From positions 190,143,586 through 190,207,585 of the forward strand of contig OY282558.1 in assembly GCA_958295665.1 (NCBI GenBank): a DNA stretch of 64,000 bases, given 5' to 3'. This stretch comes from Tipula vernalis (lineage: Eukaryota > Arthropoda > Insecta > Diptera > Tipulidae). The notes below the pieces were generated by a model. The model saw only the letters and a program-made list of their open reading frames with translations, was not told the DNA's origin and did not search any database. Below are positions 32,527 through 42,127 of this stretch, in pieces. The position numbers were made by a program, and so were the translations under genes. The stretch's first letter is position 1. Each line of letters opens with the position of its first letter.

Positions 32527-33325
32527 GAGAATAAACATTTCAAAAATCAAAAAAAACAATTCAGTGTTATCTCATGCGCACGAAAGGAATGTTGTACATA
32601 TTTTTATTTCCAGTAATTTTCTGCAAAATTTAAAACTAATAAAATTGTTAATTAAATAATGATTTAAAGATAAAGAAATATTAACTAAAAATGGAAAATA
32701 AGTCAGATAAATATTTATAAACTATAATTTTATTAATAATTTAAAAAGATGAAAAATTACACGACGTACATTCACCCTTTCCTGTGCTTGAATTAACACT
32801 AAGCCAAAATAACTAATCTACTTCTTATTTTTTCCACATTATATTTTATATCCCTCTTTTTCGTGTCATTTTATCTCTCTTATTTGCATCATGTTAAACA
32901 AAAAACTTAAAAAAACGCCCATTAGACACTGTCAAATGTGCGTATTTTTTAGTTTTTTGTTTAATATAACATGGCATAAGGTTTTTTTTGTTTAACATCG
33001 GATAAGAGGGATAATGTGAAAAATATAAGAAGTAAATTAGTGATTTTAACTTTTAGTGTTGATCCAAGCGCAGAAAGGGAGTATGTACGTCGTGTAATTT
33101 TTCTAACTTAAAATTATTAATAAAATTATAGTTTATAAATATTTTTCTGATTTATTTGCCTTTTTTAATTAATATTTATTTATCTTTAAATCATTATTCA
33201 AGTAACAATTTTATTAGTTTTAAATTTTGCAAAAAATTACTGGAAATAAAAATATGTACAACCTTTCGTACGCATGAGATGACACTGAATTTTTTTTTTT
33301 TTTTATATTTCAAATGTTTATTCTC
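32527..33325. repeat. large imperfect palindrome, arms about 395 bp
   Basis: The left arm starts GAGAATAAACATTTC and the right arm ends GTTTATTCTC. Matching inner landmarks include TTATCTCATGCG/CGCATGAGATGA, TACACGACGTACA/GTACGTCGTGTAA and TTTATAAACTATAATTTT with its inverse. The centre is at about 32929 (GACACTGTC), so there is almost no spacer. Arms differ by scattered substitutions and short indels. It lies wholly within the leader. Confidence 0.85.
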
Positions 33326-33427
33326 TGTTTTTCTCTATTCTTTGGACACCAATACAATTTACCAATACTTTTGCCTTCCGGTAATACTCAACTCAATCCT
33401 CAAATTGCGACCAAAATCGCTGTCCAG

Positions 33428-33445
33428 GTCCCTGTTTCGGCGCCA
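33428..33445 (-). promoter_or_regulatory. primer-binding site of the errantivirus-like element
   Basis: The minus strand reads TGGCGCCGAAACAGGGAC, sharing its first T with the end of the LTR. It resembles a tRNA-Lys(UUU) primer site with two differences in 18; the exact tRNA is inference. Confidence 0.75.
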
Positions 33446-33723
33446 GTTAAGAGTTTTACTCGAAGATTATATAAAAAAAAGGAATTTATTTTATAATTTT
33501 GTGTTTATCTTTTACATTTCAAACTAAAACTAACTTACTTTTAAAATATGTTAACATTTTATATATAAAAAATTGCTTAATAAGTAAATTATAATATTCT
33601 CAAATAACTAGAACATGTCTGCGCGTGTTCTTACATGTGTTTTCCTTTTAAGCTGATTTAGCGTCTTTAGGTGATGCGCGTGTTTGCAATTTATGTTGAA
33701 TTGCAATTCTAGTTGTGTTAACT
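33445..33723 (-). repeat. 5' LTR of the errantivirus-like element
   Basis: This 279-bp repeat is the partner of 25202-25480 and holds the promoter for the genomic RNA. The TACA duplication follows at 33724-33727. Confidence 0.95.
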
Positions 33724-34420
33724 TACATACTTTCCGTGAAAATCCAGAAATCGAGAGAATTTGTTGTAATTTCCACGGAACCACATAATCATAAGCTCTT
33801 TCAATGTCCTCCTTCAATCCTTTCTTACTTCCCAAACAAACTTTCCCACCCACTCAATTGCGGAGTGGTTCTTTCGAAATCCAAATGTTGTCGAATTCAA
33901 CACCAACATTTCACTTAAAATTTTTAAAAAAACATTCAACATCCTTACATATGCCTCGATAATTTGTTGCCATATTTTTATCTCTATCCCGTTTAGGGAT
34001 GAGAGACACCCAATTTGTCTGGTATTTTTGAACCCATCCACACTTCATCATTTTATAACTTACGCGGTTCATCCCTGGAGTCGTAGATTTTGATGTATCG
34101 AACACTCGTAGAAACTCTCCCCATTCATACTTACAATCCATTCTTTCATTTCTACTCATTCTATCAACTTCATTTATTATATCCAAATCATTGCTTACAT
34201 TCAATACCATTCTTATAAATTCTTCACCTTTTTCTCTGTTCTCACATACCAAAATTGCTCACATTAAAATGTTTACAATTCACCCTATTAAATAAACTTC
34301 ATACATCCTTAGTTGTGGTTCTATGTTTCATTTGGGAAACATATTCCCGCCAACTTTTCCTTTTTTACTCTGCGAATAGCCTTTTTCAATTTTTATTTGC
34401 TCAACGTCCTGTAGCTCTCA
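33724..34420 (-). pseudogene. LINE reverse transcriptase, N-terminal half (split by errantivirus)
   Basis: Minus-strand blocks in order: AIRRVKKEKLAG near 34400, SKSTTPGMNRVSYKMMK (RT block 1), WVSLIPKRDRDKNMATNY (block 2), FGFRKNHSAIEWVGKF (block 3) and DIERAYDYVVPWKLQQIL (block 4 with the first catalytic Asp), then GFSRKVC. At least two frame changes occur between blocks. The protein continues at 25201 across the retrovirus. The LINE was already decayed, or has since decayed, around a young retroviral insertion. The 5' end is not recognisable beyond about 34420. Confidence 0.7.
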
Positions 34421-35848
34421 GTAAGATAAAATGTGTAGATGGCAGCATCTCATTGATTGACCAAAAAAAAAAATTCTTGTAACAGCCAAAGCAACGAAAT
34501 ATTATTGATTTTATAACTGTGTTAGTAGTACAAAAAGCTTTTTCGTTTTTACAAATTCTAATAATCGTATACATACATATATCCCCATTTCCAGTCGTTA
34601 TCACGAAAACTACGTAATTTCCCCAACTCAACGTTCAATAAAAGCTTTGGGTAGACATAACGAAATACAACTTAAAAACGAAAACTCTCTCAATTTCTAT
34701 TCACAATCGTGTCGGGTATTTTTTATTTAAGTTTTTTTTTTTTTTTTTACAAAAAGCACACCAAAACGAAACGCTTAACGATTGAAAGGTAAATATCGTA
34801 AATAAAGAACTTTTATTTTTGTATTGATAATAAAATAACGGCGTCGCATCATTTCGTTAAGAAACCTCAAACGGTGCGCACGTTCGCGTTTGTTGGAATA
34901 CATATATATCAAAAAAAAAAAAAAAAAAGTTTTTTGTTGTGTTTTATTTTGATATATCTACATATCTTGAAAGCTTTTAGTTGTATCTACAGGATTCAAC
35001 GATTTTTTTTTTAAAATTTGGTACTTTTTATCCGTCCGGCGTATAAGCGTACTAAAATCGGTGGATTACAAAAATTTTATTTAGACGGACATATGAAATA
35101 TGTTCTTTGATAGGAAAGGATTATAAACAAATGTGTATTGAGTGAAATATGTGATTGAGTGATTATTATTTAAAAAAAAAAAATATTGAAATGATTCAAT
35201 CTAGTGTAGTGTTTCAATTTTATTGTGGATTATAAAATAATAAACATGTTTTGTGTAAATTGTTGAGATTTTGAAAGTGAAATTCTCAGTGGAAATTTTA
35301 ATGTGGAGTGAAAATGTCGAGTGGTGAAATAAGCTTTTATGTTATTACCAAATAGAGTGACATAGAAATCTTTTATGGTTTCGTTTATACATGTTACGTA
35401 TAGAGTAGTGTGTCTAATATTTTCTTAACACAAATAGTAAAAAGAAAATTATGTTCAATAAGAATTATTTGTTTTAATTTCGTATAATATTTCATTTCCT
35501 GCTGTCTTGTTGTGATGTAACCACATTATATACAAATACGTACGAGTTTGTTTATTAAATAATACTAAACTTGTAATATTTAGTGAGATAACAATATACG
35601 TTGATGTATGTATGTGCATGTGAGAGCTTTGGAAAAAGTTTAACAATTTTTTTGGTTTTGTGCTTTTAAATAATTATATTGAAATTCGAAAAATTAGTGT
35701 TTAGATTTGAATTGTGATTTGTGTTACATGAAAAACAAAAAATTGTTTAGTGAAATACAAAGTGCAAATTGTTAGTGGTGGTGTTACATTTTTAAAGTGA
35801 ATTTAAATACATTTTTGGTTAGTGAGTGTTTGTGGGTATATATTGAAA
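34421..35848 (+). other. AT-rich stretch resembling a host 5' UTR/promoter region
   Basis: There are no long frames. The run from about 35100 to 35848 contains repeated GTGAAA/AGTGAAATT words and short poly(A) runs, as in fly 5' UTR exons, and leads to an ATG in good context at 35849. No TATA box or start site can be fixed. Confidence 0.3.
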
Positions 35849-35894
35849 ATGGAGCCGTTTAACTTGTGGACTAATAAATGGAACATTTTAACAG
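35849..35894 (+). CDS. candidate first coding exon of a host gene
   Basis: The ATG is in a favourable context (GAAAATGG) and opens MEPFNLWTNKWNILT before a donor-like ACAG/GTTAGT at 35894/35895. The exon would end in phase 1. I do not recognise the peptide. Upstream sequence looks like 5' UTR and downstream like intron. If joined to the next candidate exon (36217) it would stop within about eight codons, so either that exon is not the partner or this is not coding. RNA evidence is needed; treat it as a hint. Confidence 0.3.
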
Positions 35895-36216
35895 GTTAGT
35901 GAAAAGAATTCATACATTTTTTTTACATTTTATCTTACGATGATTTATATTTTGGGGTATATCCGGTAAATTTGCGATAACCTTCATCAAGGGAAACATA
36001 TTTTGTCAATTTATCACGTAAAATTTTAAATAAGATTTGAAAACAAAAACCCATCTTTTGCACCTCAATTACATTAATATTCGTTTTATTGCCTATAAAT
36101 TATCTTGGGGGATTGAGTTAAAATTCGGCTTTAATAGCTAATTATGGATTTAAATCGATCTAATTTATATATTGTAATATCAAGTTGTTATAAAAATAAA
36201 GGATTTTGTTTGCCAG

Positions 36217-36304
36217 AAGCAGGTGTATGTGAAGTTTGAAGATTAACTTGTGCAAATCATTGTGTAATTAATGTTGTTCTGACAAAAATATGAGCCTACC
36301 TCAG
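36217..36304 (+). other. candidate small exon between strong splice sites
   Basis: GGATTTTGTTTGCCAG/AAGCAG gives a good acceptor (AG at 36215-36216) and CCTCAG/GTAAGG a strong donor at 36304/36305. An ATG at 36290 would start MSLPQ directly before the donor, so this could be an alternative first coding exon. The pairing is inference. Confidence 0.3.
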
Positions 36305-36436
36305 GTAAGGTTTTAGAATTTATTCAGTAATTTTTATTTGTACCTATTCGGTTTGATTACTATTTTTAACGCTATGGTTTTTAAACTAAACTTTTTGACC
36401 ATTTTTTAAGTAAACCATTTCTTCCTAATCTAGCTA

Positions 36437-37000
36437 ATCCGTTAAAAAAGCTAATCGGGGTTACCTCGCAAAATTGAGATTATTCGAAAATTTGGATATT
36501 TTAATCCCAGAAAATTCATTATCTAAAGATTTTAACTAATCACAGTGTAGGTATTTTAATGAGATAGGACTGTATAATGTAACTTAAAACGGTAATCCGT
36601 ATAAAAATCTAGTTGTGTATAGATATTATAAAGGGATTATTTTAAAATTTTAAATGTTAATATTCAAATATCAAAGAAAATCCGTATCTTAAAATATTGA
36701 CTAGTCGACAAACATCTCACTATTCTTGATATTTTATAGGTAACAGTAATCCGTTTAATAATCTAATGTGGTTTACTTATTAGAACAGGATTATTCGAAA
36801 ATGAGGAAATTCTCATCTTGTATTAATACCTATGACAATCCTTATCTTAAGATTTAGGCTAAGCATCGTCCCATGGCCTTTCGATAGCTCAACTTTATTT
36901 GTATTATTCTACAGTTCGGAAATTTGACTGTTACATAGTCTTATCTGCCTAAGATAACCCATCAAAATTAAGTATTAAGATTTTAACTAATCGTTAAGCG
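36437..37000 (+). repeat. diverged tandem repeat, about 150-bp period, 3-4 copies
   Basis: Copies begin near 36437, 36590 and 36744 with (C/G)TAATCCGT(T/A)TAAAA, and continue with a GATTATTCGAAAAT word and a TATCTTAAGATTT...CTAA word. A fourth partial copy shows AAGATTTTAACTAATCGTTAAG near 36978. Identity is low, so the array is old. Confidence 0.5.
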
Positions 37001-37636
37001 CCTTATTTTTGTGTGTTGATAAGCTTACTTTTATAAATTAATTTAGCTAATTTGGATTTAAAAGCTGTTGATAGGTTGAATTAAGTTGTAATACATTTTG
37101 TGTGTTCACGTATTTTTTTTTAAAGATTGCTTCTTATTTAACAATTTTTTCTTCTAAGCAATATAGAAAGATTTTTGTCATTTGTGAACATTTTTTTTTT
37201 TAAATTTTATATATTGCATAAAATTCGCGAAAAAGAAGGTTGGATCTTTTTATTTTTAATAAGATCTATTAACTCAAAACCTCTTGATTTTAATATCATG
37301 AAAGCTTGCATAAAATTGATTTGGTATTGAACGGTTCTTCCATCTAACGAATGCCTTGTACAAAGTGTACTCTCCTATTTCGGAATTTTTGCTTTGGAGT
37401 ACGAGTTCTTATATTAAAATTTATAAATTTTTTATTTTTAAGTACATATTTCAGTTCAAGTTAAATTCATTTTAGTAAAAAATAAATAAAAAAAATATTT
37501 TGTATTCATGTATAATAATAAGAAGCCTATAAAATAATACGTAATATCGTTTCATTATAATTACAATCATACATATGTATATTATATAATGTGTACATAT
37601 CATGTACAACGCACAAATGTATGTAAGCTAAGAAAA
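37001..37636. other. no gene seen
   Basis: AT-rich, including a dipteran-like ACATATGTATAT word near 37571. It probably holds the 3' UTR and terminal repeat of the Tigger-like element, but no terminal inverted repeat could be fixed. Confidence 0.25.
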
Positions 37637-39175
37637 TTATTCGTTACTAGTGGCGAAAAAATCAGTTAATTTAGATTGCTTTAAATTTGTTTGGATTAAT
37701 GAGTCTAAAGAATTTTCAATAGAATGTAATTGCTGCAATTCATTTTCAGGGTCACCCCCAACGCTTAGTGCCAACCTAATAATTTTTAATGAATTTTCAA
37801 TTTCCCTACGAGTAGGGGGTTGATATTCATCCACATCCGACAATTCCTCATCAGAATGAGTGAGTTCATTCACGTGGTTTAGAATATCGTCATCGTTTAC
37901 TTCTTCGGATGTTACAATGTTGTCGTCCACACCAACATACTCCTGCGCCGCAATATCTCCAACAAGAATTTCTAGCTGTGGATTGTTCCACAATAATTCG
38001 ACAGTTGAAATATTATTATCCTCAGATTGATGACTTGAAGTTACCGGAAAAAAACCCGCTTTGCAGAAGCAGTTATTAATTGTTTCAGGTTTTATTTTGT
38101 CCCATGATCGTTTCAGGAAATGAATGGCATCTAACAAATCAATTTTAAAATTTGTCGCTGAAATATCATTATCATTATCCAATGATGTGATTAATTTCCG
38201 CACGACGAACTCTCGGTAGGACCCCTTTAAAACTTTAATTACCTCCTGGTCCATTGGCTGAGCCATTGCCGTTGTATTTGGGGGAAAAAATGCTAATTTA
38301 ATTGCACGTAGATTTGGTATTACCAAGTGTGATGGGCAGTTGTCAGCAACAAATATTACTTTTCTTCCTGCGCTTAATAATTGTTTGTCCAATTTTATTA
38401 AATATTCTTCCCATTCCTTAAAAGTCATCCACGATTTACGGTTGTTTTTGTAAATTACTGGTAAAGTTTTTATATTTTTTAAAGCAACGCGGTCTTGCGC
38501 TTTTACCGATTACTAGCAAAGGTAGCTTTTCCGTCCCATCCGCGTTACTGCCTACTAAAACGGTTATCCGTTCTTTGCATAATTTGCCCCCCTGCACAAT
38601 CGATGTTTTTAAATTCAATTGTTTTATTAGGAAGGAGCCTGTAGAAGAGCCCAGTTTCGTCTAGATTAAAAACATTTTTTTGATCGTAACCATCAAGAAG
38701 TCGCGGTATTTGTTTATTGATCCAATCAGAAACAACTTCTGATGATACGGCTGCTCATTCGCCTAAGACGTCTTTAAATACAAGCCCGTTTTTTTTTTAA
38801 TCGGTCGAGCCAACCATCGTGTGGTTTAAATTCAATATGCAATTTTTCAGCAAATTGAGCTGCTTTCTCTTTAGGAAAAATTCCACTTAGTGGCACATTT
38901 TTTGAACGCATTTGCTTTATTCATACCAATAGCGCTGACTCCACTTTCGGATGTTTTCCTTCACGTATTTTTTGTCGTTTTAGATTTAAATTTTGGTTTT
39001 CCAGAATTTTCCGTTTTTTTACTATATCAGTAATAGTACTCTTTCCGCAATTATATTTGTCGGCAATTTGTTATGTGTTTCTTTTCATCGACCAATTTTA
39101 AAATTTTTAGTTTTGTCTCAACCGATATCGATATACGTTTTCGATCCCACTACCTTCTATTACAAGTATTTACCG
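37637..39175 (-). pseudogene. Tigger/pogo-like DDE transposase, broken
   Basis: The catalytic domain cuts and joins DNA at TA sites. Its first Asp is in [13 protein letters not shown] (near 38655), the second in KVIFVADNCPSH, the third in PPNTTAMAQPMDQEVI. The open pieces are 37637-38428 (263 codons, ending KQSKLTDFF... as in Tigger) and 38436-38618, in different frames. Another frame change near 38610 separates them from the LDETG block. The N-terminal DNA-binding half is present but heavily interrupted (FPKEKAAQFAEKLH and FKPHDGWLDRL, of the CENP-B-type domain, near 38820-38890; the first helix-turn-helix near 39000-39130). Usual length is about 500 residues. No TIRs found. Confidence 0.75.
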
Positions 39176-39995
39176 GAAAAAATTTAAGGAATACTTAAGT
39201 CTTTACTTAACTCTAAGGTTGACTTCTGATAATTTAATTCTATTTATTTATCTAAATTATTTGGTGATGGTCGGTCATTGACTATAGAAGAGGAAAGACG
39301 TGTTTTCGTCGTCCTCTTCGAAAGTTTTTATTAATTTTTTACTTTGTGCACAGTTAGTATTTTGTGAAACTACTTTGTGGGTGAAAATTTAAATTAAATT
39401 AATCGCGTCGGATTTGTGTATCTATTGTATGTATGTGTTAAATAAAAATAATAAATTTAATTAGATTGCCGTGTATGTGCGCTATTTTGCTCATTTTACC
39501 TCTTAATGACTACAAACGTAGCAAAGGTAAAAAGAGTGTTGTAATAACGTGCGCGAATTATATTTTTACACTTAAACTTTTGTTAATTTTATTATATTTA
39601 TTTATTATTCTGATATTTTAGTTTTCTTTTTATAATTTTATTTAGTAAACCTTTTTTAGTTTAATTTATAATTTTATTTCCTTAATCTACTTAAATTTAA
39701 CTTAAATACTGATGTACTATTATTTTTGTCGATATGCCCTCGACAAAATGCAAATACAATCTGAATCTAATGTGGAAATTATTATCTACAAAAATACTTG
39801 GTTTATGTTAACGTTAACACAATTTATTGTGTGAAAATATAATTTGAAATATAAATAGATTCTTAATAAAAACATTTATACGATTTTATGAAATATGATT
39901 TTATATAAACTATTTAGAATTTCCATGTATAATGGAAATGTGATTTTAAAAAAAAAAAAAAAATAATGTCTATGCTAATGACCTACATATGTATG
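39176..39995. other. no gene seen; small hairpin
   Basis: Non-coding AT-rich DNA. A short hairpin lies at 39287-39319 (GAAGAGGA...TCCTCTTC). Poly(A) at about 39947-39963. Confidence 0.3.
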
Positions 39996-40288
39996 TACAG
40001 CATTGGCCAAAAATATAAAGCACCCCTATCTATTACCATTATATATTAATATTATGTCTTTCTAAACAATGGGTGTTAACGAACGAGTCATCCCACCGAA
40101 TGCGACCCTTAATTATTGAAAATCACCAAATTTTGTTTTGTTTTAGGTTCTTAACAAGAAGTTGTAGCGTCGTAAAATTTTTTTATTTTAGTTTTGTATT
40201 TGATCGTGTGCAGTCTTCACATAAAGTGTTTTAAATCAAAAAGAGTTTTCGTAAGTTTCTTGAGAAAAAAAGTGTGTTTGTGATAATT

Positions 40289-41442
40289 ATGCCTAAAGCG
40301 TGCCAACTCAGTGAAGGAATAAGGGCACAAATTGTGTTGTTGGATTCCCAGGGTGTAAGCCAAATTAAAATATCCCAAAAATTAAAATGCTCTCGTGGAG
40401 CAGTTCAATCTACATTGAAAAGGGTTAAAGAGACCGGGGACTATGCCTATAAACTACGCTCAGGCAGAAATCGTATCACTTCGGTAAGAGACGATCGACA
40501 AATTGTGCGAAAATCTCTCAAAAACCGAAGAAAAACATCTGCTGAGATAGCTGCAGAGCATTTAACAGAACAAGAAGTTCACATTTCGGCACGGACAGTT
40601 AGAAGTAGGCTCCTGCAAGCTGGATTGAAAGGTTGTAAAGCAAGAAAAAAACCTTTGCTCTCACTTACCAACATAAAAAGTCGCTTGAGATGGGCTCGAG
40701 AACACAAACATTGGAATGACGTGGATTGGGCGAGAGTTGTTTGGTCAGATGAATCTACTTTTGAGGTAAATATAAAAAATAAATATTAAAAAATAATTAG
40801 TCAAAAAAAAAATAAAAAATTGTGCTATGTATTTTAAAAGAATTAATAGAGAAATTTATGTTAAATTTGATGGAATTCTTATAGATTTTTGGAACTCCTG
40901 GCGCAACCATCGTAAGAAGAAGAGTCGGGGAAGCATACAATCCTGATTGTATAGTGCCTACCGTAAAGCTTGGAGGGGGTAAACTGATGGTGTGGGGTTG
41001 TATGGCATCATCAGGGGTGGGAAAACTGTTGTTATGTGAGGGTCCGATGAACAGTACCAACTATGTTACAGTCCTCGAGGCTGCATTGAATGCCTCAATT
41101 CGGCAAATCTTTGGGGAAACGGATAGTTCTTCGATAATTTATCAACAGGATAATGCCCCCTGCCATACTTCCCGCGTTGCGATGAGTTGGTTTCGAAAAA
41201 AACAAATTCGAGTCATGGACTGGCCCGCCCAGTCACCAGACCTAAATCCCATTGAAAATTTGTGGTCAATTTAAAAAAAAAAAATCAAGGATCGCAGTAT
41301 GACTTCAAAGGAAGACCTCAAACGTGCGCTGACAGAGGAATGGAAAAATATATCGAGAAATACCTGCGAAAAATTAGTACGGTCGATGAATAAAAGAGTC
41401 CTGGCTGTCATCAAAGCCAAAGGAGGACCTACAAAATACTAA
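40289..41442 (+). CDS. Tc1-like transposase (exons 40289-40765 and 40885-41442), one premature stop
   Basis: The transposase binds the TIRs and cuts and pastes the element. Exon 1 (159 codons, ATG at 40289) has paired helix-turn-helix domains (IVLLDSQGVSQIKISQKL and the AEHL...ISARTVRSRL region) and the first catalytic Asp in VVWSDE (residue 154). Exon 2 starts FGTPGA after the intron, then GGGKLMVWGCMASSGVG, QQDNAPCH (second Asp) and SPDLNPIENLWS (Glu, DD34E). A TAA at 41272-41274 follows WSI in place of a sense codon; the same frame continues KKKIKDRSM ... to a natural TAA at 41440-41442. The GTG upstream at 40274 is not needed as a start. Without the stop the length is normal for Tc1 (about 340). 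Confidence 0.85.
40766..40884 (+). other. intron within the Tc1-like transposase (119 bp)
   Basis: GAG/GTAAAT at 40765/40766 and TTCTTATAG/ATTTT at 40884/40885 are good GT-AG sites. The intron is very AT-rich and has stops in all frames; removing it joins the two transposase blocks in frame at phase 0 between STFE and IFGTPG with no residues missing. Confidence 0.8.
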
Positions 41443-41557
41443 AATTAATAAAATATAAAAAGTATTTCCTAAAAATATTGATTTTAATTTTTGCCTTCAT
41501 TCGTTTTGTAGATACTGCAATTTGGGAGGGGTGCTTTATAATTTTGGCCAAGTTGTA

Positions 41558-41934
41558 TATGTTGCTTGGGTTGTTGCTGTTGGACATCCGGGATGTCGTA
41601 ACTCGCGCTCGTGAGTTATAGTGATAGTAAATAGTGTGTGAAAATTTCAATTACAGTGTGTATTGAACGTGATTATCGGGTATATTTTGTTTAGTAATGC
41701 AGTGTTGCTGGCCATACTGTTTATCGATACATAAATTAACGGTGTGATTGCATATGTACATATGTATAAATTTCAGATCAACAATACATGTTTATATTTG
41801 TATGTGTGTGTTTATAAATTTGACATCAAAAATAACTGCAACGTGGAAGCGCCTATACAAGTTTCGTTTTATACCGTAATTTCGATATATATCCATCTCG
41901 TTCTAATCAAATTCTAAAATTAAAATTTTTATTA
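41558..41934. other. no gene seen
   Basis: Flank between the Tc1-like element and the LINE tail; contains CATATGTACATATGTA near 41750, a word pattern frequent in fly genomes. Confidence 0.25.
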
Positions 41935-42127
41935 TTTTTTTTTAATGTTGCCAATGGCTTTATTCTTGAATCTTTCTACATAAGAAACTCACAAGAAGTA
42001 ATCAAATCTTAAGCTAAAATTATTACATATTTTAAGTCTTAACCAATATTAATACTTATTGTTAGGGCTCACAATTTAATTAATTTAGACTATACTTATA
42101 TGTATATATCGAATTAAATTTAGAGGT

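Larger units (their letters stand above)
31324..33427 (-). other. untranslated leader of the errantivirus-like element
   Basis: This 2.1-kb leader is unusually long. The gag-proximal 300 bp are simple TTATTA repeats (31335-31615). The PBS-proximal half is a large inverted repeat (32527-33325), with a further inverted copy of PBS-proximal sequence at 32066-32117. A 24-nt or longer poly(T) lies near 32490-32516. No gene seen. Confidence 0.7.
25202..33723 (-). mobile_element. errantivirus-like endogenous retrovirus, LTR to LTR, 8522 bp
   Basis: Two 279-bp LTRs, a PBS, gag, pol, env and a polypurine tract are all present in order on the minus strand, flanked by a 4-bp duplication TACA (25198-25201 and 33724-33727). 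The LTRs differ at only two sites that I see, pointing to a recent insertion. Errantiviruses (gypsy, 17.6/297 relatives) are insect retroviruses or retrotransposons active in ovarian cells. This copy is inserted in a LINE RT gene. Gag has a frame break, pol has one in-frame stop and env is an open frame. Long inverted repeats sit in the leader. Confidence 0.9.
39998..41555 (+). mobile_element. Tc1-like transposon, TIR to TIR, flanked by TA
   Basis: Left TIR CAGCATTGGCCAAAAATATA (39998 on) continues AAGCACCCCT; the right end, read inward on the minus strand, is CAACTTGGCCAAAATTATAA then AGCACCCCT. About 26 of 30 positions match. A TA flanks each end (39996-39997 and 41556-41557), as expected for Tc1/mariner target duplications. 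The element is 1558 bp and has one transposase gene with an apparent intron. Decay is slight: one in-frame stop near the 3' end. Confidence 0.9.
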
